Below are positions 23,730-36,439 of a stretch of 64,000 nt of DNA, piece by piece (within the stretch, counting starts at the first letter, position 1; every line of letters begins with the position of its first letter). The position numbers were made by a program, and so were the translations under genes. Under the pieces are notes generated by a model that was not told where the DNA came from, did no database searches, and saw nothing but the letters and a program-made list of their open reading frames with translations. The stretch comes from Manis javanica. Lineage: Eukaryota > Chordata > Mammalia > Pholidota > Manidae. The stretch lies in assembly GCF_040802235.1 (NCBI RefSeq), contig NC_133158.1, positions 167,993,401 to 168,057,400 of the forward strand, read 5' to 3'.

Positions 23730-24525
23730 ATCTCCCTTTGCTTTCAGATGAACTAGATGAGGTATGTGATAGAACAAGAGGGATCAAGGTGAAACCAAGA
23801 TTTTTAGTATGAGCAAATGGAAGAATGGAGCTCCGTTTATTGAGTCAGGGACAACTATGGGAGGAGCAGATTTGGGGGCTGGACACCGAAAATCAACAGT
23901 TCATTTTTGAACATACTAACTTTAAGATGCCCATTGGCTATCCAGTGGAGATGTTGAATAGGCAGTTAGATATAAGAGTCTACAGATCAAGGGAGAGGTC
24001 CAGGTAGGGTATATAAATTTGGCAACATCTGGAAGGTGTTTAAAAGCATGGAACTGTGTCAATCCCCTGGGGGTGGGAATCAACAGAAAAGAGAAGTTCT
24101 GAGGACTAAACCCTGGGACACTGTAGCATTTAGAATTCAGGGAGATGAAAAAAGACCAGTGCAGGGCACTATAAAGGGGAGCAGGAAAATGATACCAGTT
24201 GAAGGAGGATTGGGGTCTAGGAAGAATTTTTTTATATATGAGGAATACTATAATATACTTGAGGCAAAGGCAATGATCCAGTGAAAGGAGGAAAATAAAT
24301 GATTCAATAGAGATGGACAATTGCCAGAGTGAAGTTCTAGAGTACAGGAGAGGGGCTGGATCCAGTGCAGAGGCAGTGAGACTGGCATTACATAGAAGCA
24401 CAAACAGCTCCCCAACAGAGCAGAAATTAAGACAGAGTCTACATGTACAGTGCCAGAAGGTGGCAGGCGTTTGTGGAAGTTCTTTTCTGGTTGCTCCTAT
24501 TTTCTCAGTGAAATAATGGATTTGG
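23730..24525 (-). repeat. L2 LINE, ORF2 region, antisense
   Basis: The + strand reads antisense to L2 reverse transcriptase: 'atgggaggagcagatttggg', 'gatgcccattggctatcc', 'agtggagatgttgaatagg', 'agttagatataagagtct', 'gggagaggtccaggta' and 'gggacactgtagcattt'. The 202-codon minus-strand frame at 23,922-24,530 keeps fragments of L2 protein (for example a segment like 'NxHxxxYADDSQIY' is not intact here). It lies tail-to-tail with the sense L2 at 22.9-23.6 kb. Both are dead fossils. Confidence 0.8.
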
Positions 24526-24784
24526 GCCATCAGTGATACTCAAGAATCACAGGGTATCAGACATTCAGAGAAATATATTGGGTAGAAGTGAGGGAGTGGG
24601 ATATTTGAAATTGTATGGTTTTTGAGGGGGTGCAGTTGTTGACGTGAATGCATTCAGGTATGACCACCGGGTGGTTATTGAGATGCAAATGGAGACAAGA
24701 CCACACATGTGACTGGCCAGGGTATAGATGGATGGCCTTTCCCAATATAACCTGCAGCTGACACATGTGAGTAACATTACTGTT

Positions 24785-25020
24785 CCTCAGCAACTCCTGT
24801 GTGCCAGACAATCTGTGCAGTTCTCTCCTTTGATCCTCACAATAGCTCTATGACAACTCCATGAATCAGAGATCGCTCTCCTCCAATTATTTCATCTGTG
24901 TCTCAGACAAAAAAAAAGGTGGGCTCACGAAGATTCGTTAACCAGCTCAGGCTAACACAGCAATATAGATGCAGGATTCAGACCCAGGGCCTCTAAGCCC
25001 AAAGCCAGGCTCTTTCCCTT
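24785..25020 (-). repeat. MIR SINE, antisense
   Basis: Antisense MIR order: 'tgtgtgccagacaatctgtg', 'tttgatcctcacaatagctc', 'tcacgaagattcgttaacc', 'acacagcaatatagat', 'gcaggattcagacccagg' and 'aaagccaggctctttccc'. A short A-run is at 24,909-24,918. Confidence 0.82.
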
Positions 25021-25680
25021 GGCCTGGCCGTACCTCTCCACCTGCATCACCTGTGAGCTTTGATCCATGACTACCAGTTACAAGCGAGTTGGGCCAAGAA
25101 GTCTTAAGCCTGAGGTAGAAATCTGAGCCTGAGCCTAGACGTCTCTTTTTCCCTCCTGTAGATTAGTGTCATCTATGGGCATTGGAAACCAACATAAGGA
25201 GCAAGTCTAACAGATACAGAGGGAAGTTCTCAGGTTTAGGTTTGCTTGCTCCAGGGTGTGACCTCATTGGCCAGCCCCAGCAGCTACTTTTGTCTTGTTG
25301 TAGCAGACAACCCTTGGAAAATCCTCCGGTCCAGGCCAGAGGATTTCTTGGCCATTTACGACCTGGTAACCCCTCCTTCATCTGGAAAGAAAGTCATGCC
25401 TGATACCCCATCACTGGTATTCCCAGAGTGTTCTGAAAACCCAGGGCTTTCTATCCCCAGGAGATAATTCACGGAAGTGATAAGGGAAGAAAATACAGAC
25501 ATGAAAGTTTCCACAAAATTTATTTCTTACTTCACTTGAGAGAAATTTGCATGCATTCTTCTTTGTAATAATTCTACTAGGGAGTAGAGACATCCTACCT
25601 CTCAGTGCCCCAAATGAGAAAAATAACAGTTGCAATTGAATGTCATCACTGTTAATCATCTAGACCACAGCCATCAGAAG
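25021..25680. other. unassigned intergenic DNA
   Basis: No gene or named repeat. Two overlapping 73-codon frames on + at 25,182-25,467 and one on - are of similar length in different phases, which argues against coding. Confidence 0.45.
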
Positions 25681-25852
25681 TTTCTGCAATAAAGGAAATG
25701 TTCTGTAATTCAGTAGCTACTAGCCACATAGGGTGGCTAATAAATGCAGGTAATACAAGAGGAACTGAATTTCAAATTTTATTTAATTTGAATTCACTTA
25801 AATTACAATTTAAGCCATCTGTAGCTAATGAGTACCATACTGGACTGCACAG
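25681..25852 (+). mobile_element. hAT-like DNA transposon remnant, copy 2
   Basis: Same family and orientation as 5,071-5,266: 'gtagctactagccacatagg', 'aggaactgaatttcaaat', 'tttaatttgaattcacttaa' and 'accatactggactgcacag'. The 5' end is missing relative to copy 1. Confidence 0.7.
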
Positions 25853-26009
25853 ATCTAGATTATAAAACAAGAGGTCAAGCCACCTCTTCTCTTTGAACAC
25901 AGTGACCAAGTTTTCCCACAGAACCTTGCTATGAAGATCCTTGCTTAAGTCCTCCTAAGAAAGGAGGGTCTCTGCTGCTCACACCTTTTGAACAAAAGAC
26001 AGAAACCCC

Positions 26010-26605
26010 GTGTAATCATATTCTATTACTGCAACAGATTATCACTAAATTCAAAGGTTGAACTGACAATCATTGACTGTCTCACAGTTTCTATAGATGT
26101 GAGGTCCAGGTATAGTATAGGTCAACTGGGTTCCTGACTTGGGTCTCATAAGGCCCAAGTCAAGGTGTTGGCAGGGCTGCACTTTTTGTGGAGGCTCTGG
26201 AGAAGAATCCACTTCCATCCTCTTTCAGGTTGTTGGCAGAATTCCATTCCTCGTGGTCAAAGTACTGAGGTTTCTGCTTCCTTGCTAACAGTCAGCTGGG
26301 GGCTGCCCTTAGCTCTGAAAGGGCTCTCTAGTCCTTGCACATGGCACCTCTGTCTCAGAGCCAGGAACAGCCCATCAAATCCTTCTTGTGCTTGGAATCT
26401 CTCTGCCTTCCCCTTTCACCTTCAGCATTTAAGGGCTCATATAATTACATTGGACTCACTCAGAAAATCTCCCTATTTTAAGGTCAACTGATTGGTAACC
26501 TTGGTTATATCTGCAAAGCCTATTTTGCTAATTAATGTAACATAACCACAGAAGTAATATCAGGGGGCAGAAATCTTAGGGCCAAAATTCTGCCTATCAC
26601 AATCA
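26010..26605 (+). mobile_element. ancient interspersed repeat, LTR-like (ERVL/MaLR suspected)
   Basis: The order 'attctattactgcaacaga', 'tctcacagtttctatagatg', 'aggtgttggcagggctgca', 'ggaggctctggagaagaatc', 'acattggactcactcagaaa', 'atatctgcaaagcctat' and 'aattctgcctatcaca' matches a common mammalian medium-reiterated repeat. I am sure it is repeated DNA but not of the family name. The 108-codon frame at 26,165-26,491 falls inside it and is not a gene. Confidence 0.6.
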
Positions 26606-29600
26606 GACAGAGGATGGAGAAACAATAGCTGACAATTATTTAGTGTTTTCTCCAGTAGAAAATAAAAAGGACTTGCTGGAAAAAGTAGTGAACAAAAAAA
26701 CTCTTGATTCTATTCTGTCTCTTAGACTCTTGAGGTATTTTTCTCATTGCATCATTACAAGAAACTGGCAAAGTGGTGGCCATCCCTGACCTCTGTCAAG
26801 GGTCCCCAAATATTTCAGGTTATGCTCTTTGGAGGGTCTTACTCTTCAGAATAGCTTCCAACAGAGAACAGAGAGCTGCTACGCCACCTTGGAGTTCCTG
26901 CTCCATCATAGCAGAACCTTCCAGCAATTTCAAACGTTCTTTCTGGTTTAGCCAGTGCTGAGTTAGATATTAAGTCCTGATAAGGATAACCTGGCCTGGA
27001 GGCTGTTAATTAATGAACAAACCTTACATGCAAATTGAGCTACTCAGCTCCAGTTAACAAATTCCAGTAAGAAAATGAAGTGAATGGAAAAATACTTCCT
27101 TCTAATTAGGTGAAAAGAGACACTGAAGTGTTCAAGTCCTAAACAAAGAGCTGCTTTGTGTCATTCCTCCTCCTGGCAAGGAGAGAGAAAGCTATCTCTG
27201 AGCTATGAGTTCTGAGAGAGAATGCTGGGGAAGGATCAGTCTGTTACCTGAAAGAGTGAGTGGAGGGCAAGCTGATGCATTTTCCCAGAGTGAATATACT
27301 GGTGGTCTGGGAAGTTCCCATGAGAGAAGTCACTCGGGAGGCCACAATGTTGAGAACATGCAAGAACCAATCCATAGATGGAAAAGGTCACTGGGACAGT
27401 CCAAAACTGTCTTCTTAGTATTCACCTATTCTCTGCCCACTGCCTCAGGAACCACTTAAAATATACCTGCAGGTCCAGCCCTGTTACAGACTCTGACAAG
27501 CAACAAAAAGAGAGAGGTAAGGAAACTCCTCTACCCAGCTTGCTCCAGAATTCCTATTTGAGAAGGAACTATCTGGTTTAAGAAAATACCTTGAACAGCA
27601 AGGTGGGAGTAGAAGGTGAGCACGGAGTTGGCAGGAGTAAACAAGGAAGCAGATCAATTTCTCTGCTTCAAAAATGAAAAGGGACTTGGCTTAGGAGAGA
27701 GTGAAGGGGAAGAAAAGAGATGGGGGAGGGAAGAGAAAGAAAGTTAGGCAACACAATGGGAGTCTGGGAATTGGCAGAAATGGCAAAGGGCATTTTTAAG
27801 AACAGAATTCTTTGATATTAGCTCAGTAACATCCATGAACCAAGGCTGATTGTAGCTTCCATCAACAGGGAAGTTCTACGACATGTTGCTAACTGCTGCA
27901 AGTGGTACCTTAGTAGGAAACCAGGGAGAAGGAGCTAGAGCCTGTGATTAGGTCTGCTTTGGGGTTGAGAAGAACTCACCCAAAAGCGGGAATCAGAGCA
28001 GGGAGTGGGGTGGGGGACTTGGGGGACCAGGATAAGTATCAGCCCATAGGATTGTGCCTAACCCGGGGAGGGCACTGTACTCCCCGTAGGATGGAGCTTG
28101 AGCCAATCCTAACAGATACTAAGGGGCACCATGAGTCCATCTGACATCTGAGTCACAAAAAGGTTAGATCAGCCACTCACTGATTCAGCACTGAGTTTAG
28201 CTTGCTGCCTTTCCTGTCTTGATTTAATATCATAGTCTTCCCAAAGCCTGAGTTTACAGTGTTTCCTTCTTGGACCAACTTTCCAGCTTCATACCTAAAT
28301 CCCCAGGAACGGGTCTCCTGCCCAGTACTGAACTGGGTGAAGCATGGCTACCTGGCACTGGGAAGCAGTGCTGGGAAGACCCACTGCCATCATGATCACT
28401 GCATGGTCACCAGGTCAAGTTGGTCGGGCCAGTGAGTTTAGGTGCTGAATTCTTATCTCTCCAGACCTAAGGATGCTATGGCTGAGGCCCAATGCTTTCA
28501 AGGGAACACCAGAGACAAGGGCATGTCACCAACATGAGAAGAGGTCTGGCTAATTTATCAGGACCCATGCCTACATGCACTTCCCCCAGAAGGCCGGGGA
28601 ACGTGTGTATTTCTCTTCTTTTCAACTCAGGTTTAACAATCCTACCCTCATTATTTGAGGCTGGCTTATGCTGCACAGAACAACTTTACAGCCATATTTC
28701 ATCCCTTTGGAGCCCTGGGAAGAGGCCTCTCAGTGCTGACGAGACCATAAAAATGAGCAGCACCTTGCCTCAGACACCACCTGGCGCCTTCTCTGGATGG
28801 AGTTAGAAACCTCTTACACCAGAGGCCCAGACAGACTCTCCAGACTAGTTCGTACTGCTTTACTGCCTCCACCCTTGATGCCAGCCCCTCTGAGGGGCTT
28901 TTTTCTCCATCACCATTACCTCCATCCTCCCCTTGGCTTACCCTTTTATTTTTCTCTCACCCACAGCTCAGCCCTTTCTTCTGACCCTCTGGAACCTTCA
29001 TCCATTAATAAACTCCCTTCCCGACAAGGTAAGACTTTTTATTGGGCTCTTTTCTCCTCCTGCCTTTAATGGAAATGTGACCCCTGTGGAAGGACACTGT
29101 CTTTCCTGCAGCGCCCTGGAAGTGAGGATGTTTATTCTTCCATTCTTCACACACCCCAGAACTATTTGGAAAAAGAGACATATTTACTTTTCTGGCTCTC
29201 CATTACCACACCCCAGCTTTTATTCCTCATGCAGTTATAAAAACTCTCTACCCTTTGTCATGGCCATCACTGCCATCTACCCTCTCTAGGTCACCGGCTC
29301 AATAGTCACTGGCCCTCAGTCAAGCTCTCTTCCCCAAGTCCTGCCGAGGTTACAGGTGACCGCGACCTCCTCTCCACTTCGCCAGCCAATCTTGAACATG
29401 ATCACTACTCACAACTGTTTCCACTCTGACAACTTAAGACTCCAATAGCCCACCAAAAACCATTCCCAGTCTATTTTCTAGTTCTCTCTTTTAAGGGAAA
29501 AAAGCAAAACCAACTAGTCTTTGACCTCAGTTAGAGTGTTAACCCATGGGTTCCTTTGTTTTATTTTGATCTATCTCCCATCTACTTGCACAGGCTCACC

Positions 29601-30810
29601 TACTTAGGTGCTATCCATTAAGCCAGTATTTTACCACTGTCTTTCATTGCCCCATTCAGAGATACAAACACGCATACATAGACAAGCTCAACTACAAATG
29701 AAACACTAAAAACAATGAACAGTGTTCTATGTAAAATAACTATAATAAAATAACACCTTTACTAATATTGTCATTATCCAGATAATCTTAAAACTTTTCT
29801 GCTAGGCTCTGGCTAATATTTAATGACTAACAGGTCTGAACAAAGACACATCACATGCCCATAGGTAAACTCTGCTTGGATTTTAAAAAGCCAAAGATGC
29901 TAACATCACCTCCTAGTTGGATTTTGAGCAGTGATGGAGCAGGAGAGCTTAGAAGAACCTATCCAGGAACAATTTAAAACTTTATTATCCAACCACTGTT
30001 CCTCCTCTCAGCATTATCCTGATGCCTTGTCTTTTTAAAGAATAACCATAACGTTTTCACAAATTATCTCCATTTCAACCTAAATGTCCATCCATCTTGT
30101 ATTACTCTTCTTTTATCATAATGCAGAAATATGTCTTAATGTCAAACTATAAAAAGTCACTTATATCGAATATTCTTGCCAAAATACATTAATGCTGACC
30201 TTCAAATCAAATCTCTGCAGGGAGCCTTGGCCGTAATGGGGAGGCCTTGCTGTCCAGATGGCAGGAACAATTTTCCTTTCTTCTCTCCTTTGAGCCTATA
30301 ACCTTCTAGAGTTAAGACCCTGAATCTTATAAGAAGATGACTGTCAAAGTTTGTATCCAGCAAAGGGTTGGACAAATGGTTGCTAGGAGATTAGAAAAAA
30401 GAATGGGAATGTAGAGCAAAAAAGCCAGAGATGGGGAAAAGGTAGGCCCAGCAGAAGATCAACAGTAAAAGACAAAAATTCGAGCCAAATGTAACAGACT
30501 TAATCAGTTCCAGGCCAGGGGTGGAGGGGCCACAGAAAGAGCCCACTCAAAGAAACGGGTCAACACAGTGAGGGTCACGGGGAAGCAGAGGCTCACTGAG
30601 GCCCCTGTTCCCTGAGGCATGGGAGGATAGGAGCATGAACCCAGTCCCAGGGAATGGGGCTAGAGATCAATGTATAAAGTAGGTCCCATCCACCTAGCTG
30701 ACATAAAAGGACAAGGCTTTCTACCCTGACATGCCATGTGGGATGCCAGTGACCTGGGCACCCAGGCATAGGAGGGCTTGGGAGGAATTAGCCCACTTCC
30801 TGATGGAGGA
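26606..30810. other. unassigned intergenic DNA, about 4.2 kb
   Basis: The longest stretch of the left half without a recognised repeat. Purine-rich patches lie at 27,700-27,750, and a pyrimidine-rich patch lies at 28,890-29,060, where overlapping frames of 90 and 118 codons in two phases come from composition. No exon with paired splice sites, no RNA gene and no conserved protein motif was seen. Some of it may be old LTR or L2 too diverged to recognise by eye. Confidence 0.45.
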
Positions 30811-30813
30811 TGT

Positions 30814-31222
30814 TGTGGATTAAATGAAAGTTCCTGTGTCCAGGATTCTCACCTGGCCCTGGTTGGCTAGCTCACTATGCACATGTAAGCAATACGTTGC
30901 TACTGACTCTATATAAAGAGCCCTGCCCAATGCTCTGGGCGACACGGTGGCAGGGCTGCAAGGCTGCAGGAGAGCAGAGCAGAGGCTGGAGTGGTGACAG
31001 CGCCAAGGACAGAAGCCCAGAGGATGGCTGTGCGGGCCAAGAGGCCCAGAGGCAGAGACCAGCTTGCTGCACGCAGACTTGCTCTGAGTAGATGGGATTT
31101 TAGTGATTGACCTGCCACTGTGGAAATAAAGTTGGGTACAACCCTTTCACCCCAAGAACATTCTACTGTCATTTCTTTGGTCACATTGAATCCATAGTGA
31201 ACTTGCCCGGGGCTGAAATCCA
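30814..31222 (+). mobile_element. endogenous retrovirus LTR, plus orientation
   Basis: Homologous in inverted orientation to 19,850-20,240. It begins 'tgtggattaaatg' and ends 'gaaatcca'. A TATA box lies at 30,912-30,917 ('tataaa') and a poly(A) signal at 31,125-31,130 ('aataaa'). Shared words with the other copy include 'aatgaaagttcct', 'aggattctcacc', 'gcaatacgtt' and 'caccccaagaa'. It has no clear target-site duplication and no adjacent ERV gene. LTRs of this kind can act as promoters, but I see no spliced product here. Confidence 0.82.
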
Positions 31223-31394
31223 TTGGAAAGACAGATGTTTATAGGAAAGCTGGTCCCTCTGCCTTCAGGATTAAAAGCAGCCAAAAATTATGACTAACTA
31301 CCTCTGATTTGTGAGACAAAAACTATTGATCTGTGCCAGTCTGTTTTTGAAAGGGGTGGTACTCATCAACAGTTTTGATGGTACATTGGGGTAA

Positions 31395-31672
31395 AGACTA
31401 ATAATCCTTCATTCACTCATGGAACATTTCCTGAAAAAATAACATGCGCTAAAATGCTGGACTAGGTGCTAAGGAAACAAAAATAAATAAGACAAGGACA
31501 AAAATATTAACATATATGTACTCACAGCATCCTCCTCCCCTCCTATCAACAGCCTGTTTAAGGAGAGAGAACATTTGAGTAAGGCTGGAGTTGAGGTGGT
31601 AAGAACATGGGAAGCAGGTGGATCGGGGAGTAGACTTGGGCAAACAGCAGCGAAGGCCTGAATAGCCCAGGA
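31395..31672 (-). repeat. L2 LINE 3' part, antisense
   Basis: Antisense L2 end: 'cattcactcatggaacatt', 'tgctggactaggtgctaagg', then 'acatttgagtaaggctgg', 'gaagcaggtggatcgggg' and 'aacagcagcgaaggcctg', matching 'gagcattccaggcagaggg' style L2 order. Confidence 0.65.
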
Positions 31673-31675
31673 CCT

Positions 31676-31719
31676 ATGTGTGCACGCGCATGTGTTTGTG
31701 TGCACACGCATGCACGCGG
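31676..31719. repeat. alternating purine-pyrimidine tract (Z-DNA-prone)
   Basis: Text is mostly TG/CG/CA steps ('tgtgtgcacgcgcatgtg', 'tgtgtgcacacgcatgcacg'). CpG is kept in an otherwise CpG-poor region. This is an imperfect GT repeat. Confidence 0.85.
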
Positions 31720-31844
31720 GTTACTATAATTTCTGCCTATGGTTTCTTGGAGAGTTTATGAACCTTTCCGTGACTGGAATTGTGTTTTAACTCCTGGATG
31801 CTACACAACAATAAAACTACTTACAAGGTTGCCCAGCTTTGAAG

Positions 31845-32000
31845 AGATTACAAAATAAGACATGGTCCCTGCCCCACAGGTACTCAGAGTCACATAGGGA
31901 GAACAAACATTTAACATGAAATAACACAATAAAACCTTGCAAGTGTTGTCACACATATCTACATAGAGCATGGGGGTAGCAAATGAGGGAAAGGTCACCC
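31845..32000 (-). repeat. L2/MIR-type fragment, antisense
   Basis: 'acatggtccctgccccacag', 'gagtcacatagggagaac' and 'gtgttgtcacacatatctac' resemble the L2 block 'aaagacatggtccctgccctcatggagcttacag' read antisense. It probably continues the L2 at 31,395-31,672, with the GT tract between. Confidence 0.5.
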
Positions 32001-35000
32001 AACTTAACTGTAGCTCAGAGATAGCCAGGTGTCTCTCAGCAGTAGAGCCAGTGGAGTTTAGGATGGAAATTTTTAGCTCTCAAATCAATTACAAAGAGCA
32101 ACCTGTGGACAGGATGAAGTAGAAAATTCAAATTTCCTCCTCAAGCTGATCAAACATCTATCACCTCTGAGGCTCACCTGAAGGTCAGGCAGTGGCCCAC
32201 CAATTGAGGGCTTCCTCTCCTTCCCTGGCTGGGCTTCCTGCACTGGGCATGCCCTCCTTTCTACTTCAGTATCACCTAAACAGAGGAAATGGGTGCAGAC
32301 TGAGGTGTTAGTGTAAGAGGACTCAGTACCAAATCATGTAAGCATGGAAGAGGAGACATGCGTGAATGCTAAATGAAGCCTGAAGTTAGAGAAGTGAAAC
32401 AGAAATCCACCCCAGAGCTGCTGCAGTATTATAGCTGAGGTTTGCACTGAGTCTGCTACCCCCAGGCAAAGGGAGGACTTAACGTTTCCAAGCAGGACTG
32501 AAGCAATCACTTTGCTGATTTGTGCCAGTCAAGTGACTCACTCTCAAACCTGTTTAATATGAAACAGCATTAGGAGACTGGATATAGCCTCAGGGAGATC
32601 AGCTGCTAACCAGCTCAGATTATAGCTTCAGTCCCTCAAACACGGCCATTTAGTGTATCTCCACGTCTTCAGTGGCACACAGCGCTGTGCAGGAAAGGGA
32701 CTGTCCTTGAAGTAAAAAGATCAAAGTTCTGATTCCCATTCTGTAGCAGTTCTTGGACTTGGTCAGCTCCCCCTGAAAAATGATACCTTCCCTGCCTACC
32801 CACTGTGGTGGTTTTGTGAAGCGGATGAGAAATATTCGGGGAATTAAGTGAGATGATGAAAGTGGTGGAGCGCTGTATTTCAGGTATTATCATTACAAGC
32901 AAATATCATAACTCTCCTTTTACACTTCCACTGGAACTAGAGGGAATTTTTTAAATGGCAGAAATGAGGAAATAAAACACAATAGGAATTTTGCTTCGTG
33001 CCTTAATATCAACAGCATTGAAAGCACCAACTTAGCCAGTTACCGTACACTTTGTCATCCAGACAGTAAACTGGAGTCTTCTCAAGAAGTTCAGAGCTCC
33101 CCTCTTCAGTGTCACCTGGGCTATCAATTAGACCATCTCTGATATTTTGCAACAAGATCTTTAAAGAAATCTCTGGGAAATTTATGAAATCATGTCTCTC
33201 GTTTGCAATTCCATGGGCAGGAAAAGAAACAAAAGGATCTTCCTTTTTTTTTTTTCCTCACCTTCTTTTTTTATTTCTATCCCCATTTCCATCTCCCAGA
33301 GAAACTGGATGATATGGGTGAGGTGAGTGAGACACTTGCCTCGCATGAGAAATGTAATTGGGTGCCCAAAAAACTCAAAACATCAAGATAAGTATATCTT
33401 AATGAATAGTTTTTAAAAATGAAATTAATGCCAAAAGCCATGATGAACAGAATTTCAAAATTTTACATAAAGATCAGTGGCAGTGCCATGCCAAGACATT
33501 GAAGCCTGAGGCAAAAGGAAAAATCAGTAATACTGATCCTTTATTTTAAATTTGGTATTTTCTGCATCATGCATTTTTGCCTTCATTGTTCTTTCTCAGT
33601 GACGTCTGAAATTATAGTTTGCCTTAGAGTCCGTAGCATCTTAGATTTGGTTAAATGCTTTCCATGTGGTATGTGGAATGATCCTGGCTCTTGGCAATGC
33701 AACTCAGCTCAGCTTGCCCTCCCACCATTTCCTTTAAATATTTATTCAGGGGAAATCACCTTCCCTGCTCCTGAGCGAATACTCTGAGTCCATGGCTTTT
33801 CTCTTCACTCTTAAATAATAGACAAGTCCCTCAGTCATGTTAACTCACGAACACCGTCTCAGTTTAGCAATTACAATGCATAATCCCCTGAAACAATCAA
33901 AACCTCACAATTTCACTTAGCGGTAAATCTCCCCTCCACCAGCACAGGCCTGGCAGCTTGCAGTAGGAAAAGGGAAGCAGGGCCTTCTGGTCTCTATTCT
34001 CCCTACCTGTCCTCCTTACCCGCTCAATAGCTGCTGCTCTGTTCTTCCCCAAAATGTTAGGGGCTTGGTAAGGAGGAGGAGAAAGGGAGAGACCAGTTCT
34101 TACCTGGCTGTGGGTGGACACACGATGTTTACATATAATTAATTATATTTTTCTGTATGATTTATACATTCTAAAATTTCTTAATTTTTTTAAATGAACT
34201 GGGAGAAAGATTAAGGAGGAGGAAACGTAACTCTACATCAAAACAACCATTGCTGGATGGACTCTTGTCTTAACAATCTCTCCCTTTTTGTGTGCACACA
34301 TACACACACATTTATTACAACCATTTTTGCTCTCCTGGCCTTCATTTTTATTGCTTCTATAGACCTATAAAAATAAAAGTTTGTCTAACTGGAGCTAAAT
34401 TTCCTTGCCCTGTCACATGCTAGTTTATTTCTTATCCCTTCTGAACAAGGAAAGCAATATCCCACTGGTTTCTAATTTCTTCAAGAATAAATGGCCCTGG
34501 CCCGAATCCAGTCCACTCCCAGTCCCCTGGGAACTCGTCAAGAGAACTGGAACATCTCTGCCCTTGACCTCTAGGGCAGAAATCAACAAGAGCCCCACAG
34601 CAAGGAAAGCACTGTAAAAACAACAGTGTCACCAAAGGCAGAAAACACATCTTATACTCACCACTGAGAGTTCCACTGTACTGCCTGTCTCCAGGCACTG
34701 GAACTGAAGACAGAAGAATGTTGCAAGGCTAAACAGTTGTCCCCACTTTAATAGAAATAATTGCCATGATTGTTTAGCTTCACAATGCTGGCAATATATT
34801 GCTTATATCCTTGAGCAGCTCATTTTCCACAGCCAAGTCTTTAGTATTCTAATTTTATCTGTAGTATTTAAAACTGTCGTTCTATTTTGCTTTTCTAAGC
34901 TCTATAGACATTAGAACTGAAAAATAATTTGAATTCTCACACACTCCAAAAGCCCTGCCCAGATTCAAGATGTCTTAAGCAAAACCCATTTCCAACATGA

Positions 35001-36340
35001 CAAGTTTCAGGATCATAAAGAGAGAACAACTAGCTATGGGTAGGTCTTGCAGATCAATCAACAAAGCACCTAGAGAGACCAATGCAGAGTCCAAGCCCCC
35101 TGACAATGGGGCTGGTTTCACAGGTGGGGAGTTTCCTGCAATAGCTGGCTGGGCCCTGGAAGGCAGAGCCTTGAGTGTGGGAGTAACAGAGGGTGGGAGG
35201 CAGAGTGACAGGCATCTGTCAGTTCCAGGAGTAAAGTAGGTAGGCACTCCCCTCACTCTCCTTCTCATATTCATCCCAACGGGATTAATACAATGATCAG
35301 AAAACGGAAGTGGATGAGACAAATAAAAAAAGTAAAATATGAAAAAAGTGAAGAACCTCACCAAGCAGAAATGAGATTCCACTGGACCCTGAAACTCAAA
35401 TGGAGAAAAAGTAATCATATCTTTATTTGTAATAGTACTGATGACATTGTCACCAGTAGAATTCCAAGATATTTTCAATTAACTTTATGGTTGTAGCAAA
35501 TATTTTGCAATATCATTTTTGCTCATCATTACTTTGAAATTATGATAATAATTAAATTTGTCACTAGATCTTGATATTTAATCTATTCATAAGCATATAT
35601 AGATATACTACACATTTGTTTTAATATTTTGATACCTGTAGTTCAATAATTAGTTTCTTTGTGACCCTATGTATTTTATGACATAGATTTTAGAAAATTA
35701 TTCTAACAAGAGATCCAAGGCTTCATCAGCCTGTCAAAGGTCCCTGGGGCAGGGGGTGGGGGAGGAGGTTAAGAACCCTTTCAGTAGACAATTTCAGACT
35801 AATTTGAGTATGCAGAATCCCATCAATCCAAATCCAAAATGTTTGAAAAAGATCTGGGGAAAAGGAGGAGGGAAGAGAGATAAAGATACAAAGTTAAGTA
35901 CGCCTAAGGAGTATGCAATTCACTACGTTATTAAACAAGTTAAATTCCAGCTGAAGAGCATAGACTTAGGGATTCTCTTAGTAAAAAACCCAACTAAATA
36001 AGAAGGGATCTAGCTTGTCAAAGGGTGGGTGGTTCAGGAAAACTGATTCTAGGTGAACTTTAAATCCAGCATCCAGTACCCTAACTTCCAAAAAATAGTC
36101 CAAATCTATAAATAAATGGTACTCCCACATTTTCTCTACATCACTGATGTTAATTCAGTTGGGTAAGCATCCTTACAACCCTGGGAAGGATCCTAGAAGT
36201 AAACCTTTTATTGCCAACTTTTACTTAACCAAATTATTAAATTAACTAACATTCTCCATTCCTTCTCTAAAACTCACCAACTGGTCCCAAGGCACTCTGA
36301 GACCTTACAGTCAGTAGGCTTCTCTCTAGTACACTGGCAC
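32001..36340. other. unassigned intergenic DNA, about 4.3 kb, with a possible MIR
   Basis: No gene found. 32,715-32,890 may be a diverged MIR ('tggacttggtcagctccccctgaaaaatg', 'aattaagtgagatgatgaaa'). A T-run is at 33,243-33,256 and a TG/CA run at 34,289-34,312. The 167-codon minus-strand frame at 34,975-35,478 is not like any family I know; its sequence has Leu- and Phe-rich chance character. Confidence 0.45.
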
Positions 36341-36439
36341 TTTCTCAAAACTCAATAAGAAAACAAACAATAATTAAAAATGGGCAAAACCACCCAATAA
36401 TGAAGGCCTACTTAAATAGTTATCTCTCTGATAATACCA

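Noticed and set aside
23922-24530. 202-codon minus-strand frame that could be taken for a gene
   Set aside because: It is broken L2 protein within an antisense L2 remnant.
19850-31222. A single provirus bounded by the two LTRs
   Set aside because: The LTRs are in opposite orientations and the DNA between holds ancient L2, MIR and hAT remnants, not gag-pol-env.
34975-35478. 167-codon minus-strand frame
   Set aside because: No known family, no splice context, and a shorter frame is open on the other strand. Treated as chance.
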